From the NCBI GenBank assembly GCA_019058315.1, contig JAHPZH010000001.1, positions 405,536 to 469,535 on the forward strand: a DNA stretch of 64,000 nucleotides, written 5' to 3'. The notes under the pieces were generated by a model. That model made no database searches. It saw only the letters and a list, made by a program, of their open reading frames with translations, and was not told where the DNA came from. Below are positions 18,649-26,546 of this stretch, in pieces (within the stretch, counting starts at the first letter, position 1; each line of letters begins with the position of its first letter). Both the position numbers and the translations under genes were made by a program. This stretch comes from Candidatus Helarchaeota archaeon. Lineage in GTDB: Archaea; Asgardarchaeota; Lokiarchaeia; Helarchaeales; RDOG01.

Positions 18649-19527
18649 ATGATTCTTATAATTGGTTATCCAACAACTTATGAATCCATGAGATTAAAGG
18701 AAGAATTGACAAAAAAAAATCTTAATTTTAAAATGATTCGCTGGCAAGACATAGTATTGCCCTTTAAGGAAATACCAGAACTATGTTTGATACGTGGATC
18801 CGTAGATTTAGATATTCATTTCGCAGTTCCTTACATGGAAACTATAATAGAAGAATTAGAACGAATGGGTTGTATAACTATTCCCCCAATCAAAATGATT
18901 ACAAAATGTGATAAAGCCACGACTTATCTTTTATGGAAAAAATATCTAAAAAATGTAATCAAAATGCCAGAATCAATTATTACTGTTAATATTGAAAAAG
19001 GAATTCAATTTCTTGAAAATAAAAAAATCGTCGTGTTCAAACCCATGGTTGGAGGGTTGGGGAGAGGTGTAGAATTAATAAAAGAAGATGAGATAGAAAA
19101 ATTAGAGAATCTTGTTAAAAAATTTGGAATCATCTTTCTGCAAGAGTTTATCCCAAATAGGGACTATGATATTAGAACGGTTTTTATTGGAGACGAATTT
19201 ATTTCTCAATATATCAGGTATAATCCATCTGATTTCCGCAATAATATTCATCTTGGGGGATTAGGAAAAACAATTGAACAAATGGAAGAAAAAGATCCAG
19301 AAATCATACATTTTTGCGAGAAATCGGAGGAACTTGCATATTATTTGAAAGCCGTAGTTAAATTCAATATGTTTGGAATTGATACAATCCCCTCCAAGGA
19401 TGGTGAGTTGTATTTTCTTGAAATAAATCCCTTTTTCGGATTCCAAGGGATGGATAACACAAATAATACAGATGTAGCCAAAATTATGGTCGAATTTATA
19501 ATACGAACACTTAATAATTCTCATTAA
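18649..19527 (+). CDS. RimK-like ATP-grasp ligase (first of tandem pair)
   Basis: The protein has about 292 residues from the ATG at 18649. The frame stays open to 18577, but the extra part reads as AT-rich non-coding DNA and contains a likely TATA element. ATP-grasp motifs are KPMVGGLGRGVELI (glycine-rich ATP loop), IFLQEFIPNRDYDIRTV and the metal-binding FLEINPFFGFQG, close to the RimK/MptN/CofF/LysX group. Such enzymes add glutamate or similar residues to proteins and cofactors (ribosomal S6, tetrahydromethanopterin, F420, AmCP). It is followed 13 bases later by a second ATP-grasp gene, so the two probably act on one pathway. Substrate unknown. Confidence 0.78.
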   Translation: MILIIGYPTTYESMRLKEELTKKNLNFKMIRWQDIVLPFKEIPELCLIRGSVDLDIHFAVPYMETIIEELERMGCITIPPIKMITKCDKATTYLLWKKYLKNVIKMPESIITVNIEKGIQFLENKKIVVFKPMVGGLGRGVELIKEDEIEKLENLVKKFGIIFLQEFIPNRDYDIRTVFIGDEFISQYIRYNPSDFRNNIHLGGLGKTIEQMEEKDPEIIHFCEKSEELAYYLKAVVKFNMFGIDTIPSKDGELYFLEINPFFGFQGMDNTNNTDVAKIMVEFIIRTLNNSH

Positions 19528-19540
19528 TTGGAGGGATTTC

Positions 19541-20425
19541 TTGAAAAAAATCGCAATTCTATGTAACTCAAAATTGTATTCAAATTATTCAAATAAAATT
19601 AAATCCGCTTTAGAGGCTAAAAACGTTCAAGTTGAGATATTCTATAGTGATTCATTAGATATAAATAATGAAAAATTTTTTGAATTTGACTTAATTTATT
19701 CCAGACTGAGCGGTTTAAAGTGGACCTATGAAATAATGTCTCAAATTGGAATTAATGGTCTAGATCTTATTCCTAATTTAGAATATTATAGAATATCGCA
19801 GAATAAATATATATCCACTGTAATCACTCAAAAATTTGGGATAAAGACCCCAAAAACCCATTTGATTTCTACTAATCCAAAATTTTTAGATGAGAATTTT
19901 GAAATTGCAAAAAAAATAGGTTTTCCAGTTGTAATCAAACCTCTTTATAGTTCATTAGGTGGAAAACTATGTTTCAAGATTGAAGACAAAAACGACTTAA
20001 GGAGTGGTTTGGTAAGTTTATTTAAATGCTACCAAGAAGGGAGCGATCTAATCGGGACATACGATTATGGTATTATTCAAAAATTTATCAATTATGATAA
20101 ATTAGTAAGATCCGTTGTTATTGATGGAAATACAGTTGTCTGTGGTTACGATACTCCTAAGAACAATTGGAAATGTTCAGTTTGTTTAAATCCTAATATC
20201 CAAAAATGTGAAACAGAAATGATTTCTGAATTGAAACAATTTAATAAGGCAATTTTTAATGCCTTTAAAGGGGAAATAATGATCGTCGATGTATTTGAAA
20301 CTGTTAAAGGGTTTATATTTAATGAATCTAATACTGCATGCGGTCTATTCAATCTTGAACAAGTTTCAGGAGTAAACTGTGCAGAAATTATAGCAAAATT
20401 TCTAATTAAAAAATTAATAAAATAA
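19541..20425 (+). CDS. RimK-like ATP-grasp ligase (second of tandem pair)
   Basis: The protein has 294 residues and starts with TTG, with GGAGG 8 bases before it. Signature parts are FPVVIKPLYSSLGGKLCFKI, IIQKFINYDKLVRSVVIDG and the C-terminal IFNESNTACGLFNLEQVSG. In the last of these the usual EINxxPGF metal loop is changed to NESNTACGLF. The fold is RimK-like, as in the preceding gene, but the two are only distantly similar. A cysteine trio (CSVCLNPNIQKC) near residues 209-220 is unusual for the family. Possible roles include successive glutamylation of a cofactor such as tetrahydromethanopterin, which would suit an organism with fwdA. That is inference. Confidence 0.75.
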   Translation: MKKIAILCNSKLYSNYSNKIKSALEAKNVQVEIFYSDSLDINNEKFFEFDLIYSRLSGLKWTYEIMSQIGINGLDLIPNLEYYRISQNKYISTVITQKFGIKTPKTHLISTNPKFLDENFEIAKKIGFPVVIKPLYSSLGGKLCFKIEDKNDLRSGLVSLFKCYQEGSDLIGTYDYGIIQKFINYDKLVRSVVIDGNTVVCGYDTPKNNWKCSVCLNPNIQKCETEMISELKQFNKAIFNAFKGEIMIVDVFETVKGFIFNESNTACGLFNLEQVSGVNCAEIIAKFLIKKLIK

Positions 20426-20488
20426 TTTAGTTATTAATTATCTTAAAAATATAGAATTATTTTCAAGCTACTTTATGGTGTTTAAATT

Positions 20489-21349
20489 ATGGTCACTTTT
20501 CATATTTTGGAGGAAGATTTCGAATTTTACAAAACTAGTGGTCTGAGTTTAACGAGTATTGTAATTATTTCTTGGTTTGTTTATGCTTTATTTAGTGAAA
20601 ATTACATAGGACATCAATTTTTTAATAATTTAGGTTATATTTTTGTCCCAGTTCTTCGTCCTGACTTTATTATATATTTAGCTGTAGTTCCGATAATGAC
20701 AACGTTTTGGAATATTATTTTTCAATCCAGATATCGGATAAAATATGTGGTCAAATCATACCCAATAATGTACATGATGACTCCATTTTTCCTTGATAAT
20801 TTCTATTTTTTATTAAATCACGTTCCTCCTGAGTCATTTATTGAGATACAATTTGTATTTATTTCCAATCCAACAGTATTCACATATCAACTTCTTACAG
20901 TTTTTTATTTACTTATGGGTTTTATCGTTTTATTTTGGGCGAGTGAAATCTGGCATGTTCTACTTGCGATGGCGTTCGCAATTGGTGAATTTAGTAGCTT
21001 ACTAATAGCTCCAATATTAGAATCTCAAATTATGGGGACTGTGATATTGATATATTCAACAAAACCCATTATTGGATTTTTATTGGGAAATCAATTAAAA
21101 AATTGGTATATTTCGTTTGAAAGAAATTCGGGACTCTATCTTACAGTCTATTTCATGTTGGTTTTAATTGTATCGATAATGATGGTTTATTTTAAATATA
21201 AATTAGGCTCAAACTGGTGGCAGAAAAGACCAATAGACGTTTCTTCTTCTAAACTTATAAGATTTATCAAAATTGTTGAAGTCCCGATGCCAGAAGAGAG
21301 AAATTATAAGATATTTCAAAAAGAAAAAGGTAAAACATCTAAAAAATAA
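20489..21349 (+). CDS. Multi-pass membrane protein, hypothetical
   Basis: The protein has 286 residues with about seven predicted membrane helices (examples: SLTSIVIISWFVYALF, VFTYQLLTVFYLLMGFIVLF, LYLTVYFMLVLIVSIMMVY) and a short basic C-terminal tail (KEKGKTSKK) that should be cytoplasmic. It follows the ATP-grasp pair by 63 bases. No transporter or enzyme motif was recognised. The spacing suggests its own promoter is possible. Confidence 0.58.
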   Translation: MVTFHILEEDFEFYKTSGLSLTSIVIISWFVYALFSENYIGHQFFNNLGYIFVPVLRPDFIIYLAVVPIMTTFWNIIFQSRYRIKYVVKSYPIMYMMTPFFLDNFYFLLNHVPPESFIEIQFVFISNPTVFTYQLLTVFYLLMGFIVLFWASEIWHVLLAMAFAIGEFSSLLIAPILESQIMGTVILIYSTKPIIGFLLGNQLKNWYISFERNSGLYLTVYFMLVLIVSIMMVYFKYKLGSNWWQKRPIDVSSSKLIRFIKIVEVPMPEERNYKIFQKEKGKTSKK

Positions 21350-21390
21350 GACGAAAAGGTATACTTTGTGTAAATAAATATGTAGGCTTG

Positions 21391-21822
21391 ATGAACATGA
21401 CATCAGTAATTAAAAGCATGGTGATTGTTCGATATTACCGGGATGACCGCCCTTGGGATTTAAAACTTGTGAAGAACCCAAAATGGGAAGATGTGGAATC
21501 GGCAATTCGGCAGATGGATAACTACTGTTTTCCGATTGTCTTGCTCAGCCTTCTAGAATTCGATAATGGCGAGGATGTATTTGGGGATGATGACGCCTTC
21601 AATATAATTGGAGCTGCCGACAAATGTGCGTTGTTTCACATGATACATGATTGGAGATACGAAGATCCAGATGGTGATACTTCAGAGGTACGCCTTTGGG
21701 AGAGTGATCAAGGGTACTACTGTCAAGAGCGACATGTCCTCCGGGATATCGAGAAAGCACTCCGAATAATCAAGGCGTTTTACGATACTGGTTCCTACGA
21801 AGATCTTGACTCCATTAAATAA
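21391..21822 (+). CDS. Immunity-protein-like protein, probable recent transfer
   Basis: The protein has about 143 residues. It is rich in Asp, Glu and aromatic residues, with a small alpha/beta look: SVIKSMVIVRYYRDDRPWDL, PKWEDVESAIRQMDNYCF, LEFDNGEDVFGDDDAFNIIG and an acidic helical tail. This is the style of immunity and related small bacterial proteins of polymorphic toxin systems; I cannot name a family with certainty. Its base composition is unlike its surroundings: 109 of 240 bases between 21541 and 21600 and 21601-21780 are G or C, against 12 of 60 just upstream. It has no adjacent toxin. Three in-frame starts are possible (TTG 21388, ATG 21391, ATG 21397). Confidence 0.6.
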   Translation: MNMTSVIKSMVIVRYYRDDRPWDLKLVKNPKWEDVESAIRQMDNYCFPIVLLSLLEFDNGEDVFGDDDAFNIIGAADKCALFHMIHDWRYEDPDGDTSEVRLWESDQGYYCQERHVLRDIEKALRIIKAFYDTGSYEDLDSIK

Positions 21823-21878
21823 GAAAGTTGAGTGTTGCCTCAAAAAGATAAAAGCAAAACTCCCAAAAAATAAGTTAA

Positions 21879-22607
21879 TTAACCAGCATTATTAATTCCA
21901 AGTCGTTTTACAAAATTATCTAATTTACCTCCTTTTTCAAAAAGTGCTGGTCTAATTTTTTTCAATACTTTAATAAGTGGTATTAAATGATTCACAGTTG
22001 CAGCTTCAGCTACACCTGCTCTATTCAACACATAAGAAACTGGTTCTCGACATTCTTGTCGAACTGTCAAAGCAAATTGATTTAATGCTTCTTCGCTTAT
22101 TTCTTTACCTATTAAAACTTTTATTGACTCTTTTGTAGATCCGCAAGGACTTTGTGTAATAAGGTTTATTTCTTCTATAAAATCACTATTTTCTCGCATT
22201 TTCACTTCATATACGGGCATCCCAAACTTCTTGGCAAATTTGTTAAAAATTTCATTTTCCTGATCAGCTGATAGGTGACACATTGAGGACGGCATTATAA
22301 CATCCGCATTTAACTCTCGTCTTATTTGTTTTAAAAATCCCTCTCCATTATATATCGCTTGAATAACAGGTTTTTCATAAGAACAAATTTCATATGAAAT
22401 ATCTGGATGTCTATGATAAGTTATTAATAGATCTGCTAAATTTATTTTTTCAATAGTTTCAGGGTCCAGCTCTACTTCATCAATTATTTCATTTACATCG
22501 TATTCTGGGAGTATTATTAACTCTGTATTTGGGAATTTATCTTTAATGTTTACTACTGCCCTATCACCATATTTTCCATCGCTAATTATCAAAATTTTCA
22601 TTTTCAA
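21879..22607 (-). CDS. DUF166 family protein
   Basis: The protein has 242 residues. The Rossmann-like start KILIISDGKYGDRAVVNI, the middle MPSSMCHL, and ITQSPCGSTKESIKVLIGK are diagnostic of the archaeal DUF166 family. These proteins are found in many methanogens and other archaea and have conserved cysteines in the PCGST segment. No reaction is established. A TATA-like element for it would lie in the 268-base gap upstream (22608-22875). It is convergent with the immunity-like gene. Confidence 0.78.
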   Translation of the reverse strand: MKMKILIISDGKYGDRAVVNIKDKFPNTELIILPEYDVNEIIDEVELDPETIEKINLADLLITYHRHPDISYEICSYEKPVIQAIYNGEGFLKQIRRELNADVIMPSSMCHLSADQENEIFNKFAKKFGMPVYEVKMRENSDFIEEINLITQSPCGSTKESIKVLIGKEISEEALNQFALTVRQECREPVSYVLNRAGVAEAATVNHLIPLIKVLKKIRPALFEKGGKLDNFVKRLGINNAG

Positions 22608-22875
22608 ACAGCTTTTTTGAAATTATTTGATTATAAATTCAAAAACTAAGCACATTAATCGATAATTTTTCAAAGTAACGATATATATTTCTGATTTAAT
22701 ATTAACCCATGCAAATTAAGCATGTTTAGTTTCAAAGATAAGAATTGGAAACCGAAATTACGGTTAATGAGTAATTTACAATTCCGATAACATTTTAATC
22801 TGAATTTGCATTGCATAATATAGCATTTTTTTTCTAATATTTAATATCTTAATTTTAAATTTTGGAAGTCAGAGT

Positions 22876-23244
22876 ATGTCCGAAGAAGAAGCTGTAAAAA
22901 AATTTGCTGAAGAGTATATTAAGGCTCGAGAGAAAGGAGACAATAAATGGCATTTAGAAAATGCAGATACCAAAGCAATGTGGGAGCATAATGTAAAAGC
23001 ACATAAAGAGATGGGGTGGGAATATAACGAAACGCTTGAAGAATTTCAAAAAAATTTTAAAACAGGCTTAGGTCTATTAAAAGTGGATAAAAATTCACTT
23101 ACAATTAAATCGATTAAGGTTGAAGGGGACACTGCTGAGGTTGAAATTGATCTAAAAGGAGCTAGTTCAATAGGTTCTCCATTACAATTAAGCAAAAAGA
23201 CAGGAAAATGGATGTATGTAATGGGTTGTACATGGTTCTTCTAA
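22876..23244 (+). CDS. Small NTF2/SnoaL-like protein (paralog of 23914-24288)
   Basis: The protein has 122 residues. An N-terminal helix pair (EEEAVKKFAEEYIKAREKGD) is followed by a beta-rich half with SLTIKSIKVEGDTAEVEIDL and an ending KKTGKWMYVMGCTWFF. This is the general shape of the NTF2-like/DUF4878 cone fold. The gene at 23914-24288 on the other strand has the same order and the same KKTGKW-x(6)-TW-x-F ending, so the two are paralogs. No active-site residues are evident. Such proteins bind small ligands or act as scaffolds. A T-rich tract follows at 23284-23298. Confidence 0.6.
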   Translation: MSEEEAVKKFAEEYIKAREKGDNKWHLENADTKAMWEHNVKAHKEMGWEYNETLEEFQKNFKTGLGLLKVDKNSLTIKSIKVEGDTAEVEIDLKGASSIGSPLQLSKKTGKWMYVMGCTWFF

Positions 23245-23283
23245 ATCATAAAAATTCCATAATATTATAAAATGGTATCCATT

Positions 23284-23298
23284 CTTTCTTTTTTTTTA
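23284..23298 (+). terminator. T-rich terminator
   Basis: A T-rich tract (TTTCTTTTTTTTTT and similar) starts 40 bases after the stop of the NTF2-like gene. It may end that transcript. Confidence 0.4.
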
Positions 23299-23325
23299 TT
23301 AATTGCCCCAAAATAAGAAAAAAAA

Positions 23326-23394
23326 TTATTTTTTGGAGTATTTTACCTTAATCTTATCGGATGTGACTATTTTTTTACTCACGAAGGATAAATT
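23326..23394 (-). pseudogene. Decayed duplicate of the 3' end of the neighbouring PEBP gene
   Basis: Minus-strand reading of 23394-23326 gives NLSFVSKKIVTSDKIKVKYSKK-stop. The real PEBP gene ends YISAVNKVTIKYAYINVKYSKV-stop. At DNA level the last 20 bases before the stops match at 17 positions. No upstream PEBP-like coding continues, so this looks like a short tandem duplication remnant just downstream of the PEBP gene. Chance similarity cannot be ruled out at this length. Confidence 0.4.
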
Positions 23395-23427
23395 AAAAAA
23401 AAATTACGTTTTAATGCATAGAACTAC

Positions 23428-23889
23428 TTATACTTTAGAGTACTTTACATTAATATATGCATATTTAATGGTGACTTTATTAACTGCCGATATATAGTTT
23501 TGACGGTTAAGATCTTCTTGTTTTCCAGAAAATACACCAATTCCTTCTAATTTTTCAACATTAAGGGCATTAATATAAAACCTTAATTCTTGTTCGCCTT
23601 GTGATGGACAAGGACCTGTATAGCCTTTCCAACCGAAATCATTCAAAAGCAATTTACCTGGAATCGGACCATTTTGAGGAATTTCTCGAACATCTTTAGG
23701 TATATCACAAATTAGCCAAAGTTTATGTCCAGAACCTGGTCCCCGTTGGCATTCAAGTCGAATAGCAAAACTCTTTGTTTCTTCTGGAACATCTGACCAT
23801 TCAAGTTGAGGTGAAATATTTTCCCCATCACAAGTAAATTTTACTGACAATATATCCCCATCTTTAAAATCTTTACTAGTAAGATTCAT
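23428..23889 (-). CDS. PEBP-family protein (YbhB/YbcL, Raf kinase inhibitor-like)
   Basis: The protein has 153 residues. It carries the PEBP signatures: CDGENISPQLEWSDVPEETK, then a ligand-pocket region GSGHKLWLICDIPKDVREIP, then NDFGWKGYTGPCPSQGEQEL and RFYINAL. The usual DPD is replaced by LECQRGPG, and the Gly-x-Gly-x-x-x-W region appears as NDFGWKGYTGPCP. PEBPs bind phospholipid headgroups or other anions; the role in prokaryotes is unknown. It sits between two NTF2-like paralogs, 24 bases after the upstream one on the same strand, so it likely shares its transcript. Confidence 0.85.
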   Translation of the reverse strand: MNLTSKDFKDGDILSVKFTCDGENISPQLEWSDVPEETKSFAIRLECQRGPGSGHKLWLICDIPKDVREIPQNGPIPGKLLLNDFGWKGYTGPCPSQGEQELRFYINALNVEKLEGIGVFSGKQEDLNRQNYISAVNKVTIKYAYINVKYSKV

Positions 23890-23913
23890 CTATTTATCAA
23901 CTCCTAAATTATA

Positions 23914-24288
23914 TCAAAAATTCCACGTAGGTATTAAGATTATCTTCCACTTTCCAGTTTTTTTGCTTAAGATCAATGCCGTCGCGATATAATTGGCTCC
24001 CTCTGCATCTATTATTACTGCAGCTTTATCTTTGGACATTTGAATGCTTCTAATTGAGAATTCTTTATCCCATTTCTTAACTGTCCATCTCAAACCACTT
24101 TTTGCCTCTTCTTCATATTCTTTTTGAGATTTTTTCTTTGCTTGACTCCATTCTCCGTAGAATTCCTTATCATATTCATAAGCTTCTTTAAAATCAAAAT
24201 TCTTTTCTACAAATTTTGCATCGCCTTTTTTAAGTGCTTTAATATACTCATCAGCAAATTTTCTAACTTTTTTTGATTCATTTCCCAT
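23914..24288 (-). CDS. Small NTF2/SnoaL-like protein (paralog of 22876-23244)
   Basis: The protein has 124 residues with the same helix-helix-beta order as the gene at 22876: VRKFADEYIKALKKGDAKF, then KEFSIRSIQMSKDKAAVIID and the ending KKTGKWKIILIPTWNF. Shine-Dalgarno GGAG lies about 9 bases before the ATG. It is in an apparent two-gene operon with the PEBP gene, which starts 24 bases after its stop. Function unknown. Confidence 0.6.
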   Translation of the reverse strand: MGNESKKVRKFADEYIKALKKGDAKFVEKNFDFKEAYEYDKEFYGEWSQAKKKSQKEYEEEAKSGLRWTVKKWDKEFSIRSIQMSKDKAAVIIDAEGANYIATALILSKKTGKWKIILIPTWNF

Positions 24289-24483
24289 TTTTTTTTCTCC
24301 AAGAAGTTTTTTTTCTTATGAAATAAAAACTAAAGTAAATAATATTTGAAATTAAATCTTCTTATATACTTTATTTTAAATTAAGAATAGTACGATATTT
24401 CATATAGAAATAAGAAATAATAGTTAAAATTAATTCAAATCAAGATATGTGAATTTTGAGAAAAATTAATTGAGGTGTTTTTA

Positions 24484-25752
24484 ATGAAAGAACAACAAAG
24501 GGTTTTTATAGCTGGCGGTGCAACAACTCCTTTCGATTATCCTTTGAATATCCAAATTGAAGAAATGGCAGCAAATTGTATTAATGAACTTTATGAAGAT
24601 GTCCCAAGTTTCGACCTAAAGGATATTAGAGATCATGGTATGGTAATATATTCACATTTTTCAGTTCACTTTAGCCATCAATTGACTGCATATTGGATTT
24701 TACATGACCATCTGGGGCTAGTAGGAGTCCCACATCTTCGAATTGACAATGGTGGAAATACTGGTGGATCGGCATTATATACCGCTTATGCCTATGTTCG
24801 ATCTGGACTCGTAGATGTAGTTTTAATAATTGGTTATGAGTTAATGGCAAGTGTATCTCAATCAAAAGGATCTGAATTCATTGCAATAGCCTCTGATACA
24901 CGTTATGAGGCAATGCTTGGCGCAAATTATACAAATTATTATGCAGGACTTGCAATGGCATTTATGAAAAAATACGGCCTTACTGAAGAAGATTTCGCTG
25001 AGATTGCAGTTAAAAATAAAAATAATGCAATAGCAACTGGTGAAAAAGCACAACATTTTCGCCTAGTTGGAAAAAAAATCGACGTTGATCATGTTATGAA
25101 TTCACGGTTAATTTCATATCCTTTGAAAAAAGATGATTGCTGTTTTATGTCCGAAGGTGGTGCTTGTATTCTGGTGTGCAATGAAAAATTTGCTAAACAA
25201 TATTCTCCAGATAAATATGTTGAAATAGCTGGATTAGGTTTATCTTCGTGTACAATTAGAGCTGGGGATAGAATTGCATTCCCTGGTTGGACTCAAAGAT
25301 ACGGTGAAGGGTATCCTGGACTGGCGGAGTTTGCCGCTTGCCGACATGCTGGAGAACAAGCATATAAAATGGCTGGAATCGAATGGAAAGACGCGTATAA
25401 GCAGATAGATGTTGCGGAAATTCATGATGCTTTTTCAACTTCAGAAGCACAAATCTATAAAGCACTCGGATGGTGTGAAACAATAGAACCAAAACAATTT
25501 ATTAGAGATAAATTTCCAATGATGGAAGGTGAAATCCCCACAAATCCTGGCGGTGGTCTAATTGGGTATGGTCACCCTGTCGGAGCAACTGGTTTAATGA
25601 GCACGATTGAGTGTTACTATCAACTCGCAGGTATGATCCCAAAAAAGCATAGAACAACTGAAAATGAAGTAAAAGATGCAGAAGTTGGGCTTGTAAATAG
25701 CCATGCTGGTACGGGAACTAGCATATCAAATTTTATTTTAAAGAAAGTATGA
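24484..25752 (+). CDS. Thiolase-like protein lacking the catalytic cysteine
   Basis: The protein has about 422 residues from the ATG at 24484, which has GAGGTG placed 6 bases before it. The SCP2/archaeal thiolase fold is clear: EIHDAFSTSEAQIYKALGW, NPGGGLIGYGHPVGATGL and the C-terminal VNSHAGTGTSISNFIL. At the nucleophile site, where relatives read ENACATGGAAL, this protein reads DNGGNTGGSAL (88-98). The nucleophilic Cys is Gly at about residue 91. It therefore cannot form the usual acyl-Cys intermediate, although the His of HDAF and the GHP loop remain. The downstream DUF35 gene is the usual partner of archaeal thiolases. It may be a non-catalytic partner or do other acyl-CoA chemistry. Confidence 0.85.
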   Translation: MKEQQRVFIAGGATTPFDYPLNIQIEEMAANCINELYEDVPSFDLKDIRDHGMVIYSHFSVHFSHQLTAYWILHDHLGLVGVPHLRIDNGGNTGGSALYTAYAYVRSGLVDVVLIIGYELMASVSQSKGSEFIAIASDTRYEAMLGANYTNYYAGLAMAFMKKYGLTEEDFAEIAVKNKNNAIATGEKAQHFRLVGKKIDVDHVMNSRLISYPLKKDDCCFMSEGGACILVCNEKFAKQYSPDKYVEIAGLGLSSCTIRAGDRIAFPGWTQRYGEGYPGLAEFAACRHAGEQAYKMAGIEWKDAYKQIDVAEIHDAFSTSEAQIYKALGWCETIEPKQFIRDKFPMMEGEIPTNPGGGLIGYGHPVGATGLMSTIECYYQLAGMIPKKHRTTENEVKDAEVGLVNSHAGTGTSISNFILKKV

Positions 25753-25765
25753 GGTGAAATGTGAA

Positions 25766-26422
25766 ATGGCAAAAAATAAACATATTACTCCGCTAAATAA
25801 AGAATTCAAATGGGATAATTGGAAGAAAGTAGGAGAGAAGGTTGAGGAAAAAGCTTGGACATGGCAAAATATTAGAAAAGGTAGTGCTGGAGGTACCGAT
25901 TGGGTGGAACAACAAATATATTACGATATGCTTTATACATTCCGGTTAGGGGCACTTAGTCCATATTCAAAGGCTCTATTGGAAGGAAAATTACTGGGAA
26001 CTAAATGTCCAAAATGTGGTGATATCACTTTTCCCCCAAGAGTCAATTGTTGGAATCTTGATTGTAGATTACAAAAAACAGAGTGGGTTGAAATCCCGAA
26101 GAAAGGGAAAATCGATGCTTGGACTGTATGTGGATTTGCAGCCAAGAGTGCATTGAAAAAATTACCATTTGTATTAGCTTATGTTCGTCTAGGTGAAAGT
26201 AAAACTGCTGTTGCCAATATATTGAAGATAGATGAGCCATGGCAGACTGAAATTGGGATGCCAATTGTTGTAAAGATGGCTCCTAAAGATAAAAGAGTAG
26301 GGAATCTAATTGATTTTTGGTTTGAACCTGATAAATCTTGGAAACCTAGTCCAATGACGCCTGAAAAAGAACGAATTAAGAAATTATGCCAACCCGTAAT
26401 TGAATGGGTCAAAACTCTATAA
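25766..26422 (+). CDS. DUF35 zinc-ribbon/OB-fold protein, thiolase partner
   Basis: The protein has about 218 residues from ATG 25766 (a GTG at 25754 is also in frame and close to GAGGTG). It has a rubredoxin-like zinc ribbon with KCPKCGDITFPPRVNC followed by a further cysteine in WNLDC, then an OB fold (GKIDAWTVCGFA, LPFVLAYVRLGES) as in DUF35. In archaea, DUF35 proteins bind acyl-CoA and bridge thiolase and HMG-CoA synthase. Here it lies 13 bases after a thiolase-like gene, and no HMG-CoA synthase gene is beside it. The N-terminal 60 residues are longer than in minimal DUF35 proteins. The T-rich stretch at 26425-26438 may end the operon. Confidence 0.85.
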   Translation: MAKNKHITPLNKEFKWDNWKKVGEKVEEKAWTWQNIRKGSAGGTDWVEQQIYYDMLYTFRLGALSPYSKALLEGKLLGTKCPKCGDITFPPRVNCWNLDCRLQKTEWVEIPKKGKIDAWTVCGFAAKSALKKLPFVLAYVRLGESKTAVANILKIDEPWQTEIGMPIVVKMAPKDKRVGNLIDFWFEPDKSWKPSPMTPEKERIKKLCQPVIEWVKTL

Positions 26423-26546
26423 TTCTTTTTTATTTTTTAATAAATTCTTTAAATTAGAAGGCAAATTATCGAAATAGAAAAAATTAAAGGAAAAAAATCA
26501 GGTTATTGACTAATGAAATTGAATATATCTATGAGTTTGAGCTTAT

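Noticed and set aside
23303..23497. A 64-codon plus-strand frame between the NTF2-like gene and the PEBP gene
   Set aside because: It is antisense to the PEBP tail and its decayed duplicate; the repeated YFTLI in it is explained by that duplication.
25933..26412. Several long minus-strand frames opposite the thiolase-like and DUF35 genes
   Set aside because: They are shadows of genes with clear protein families on the other strand and show no motif of their own.
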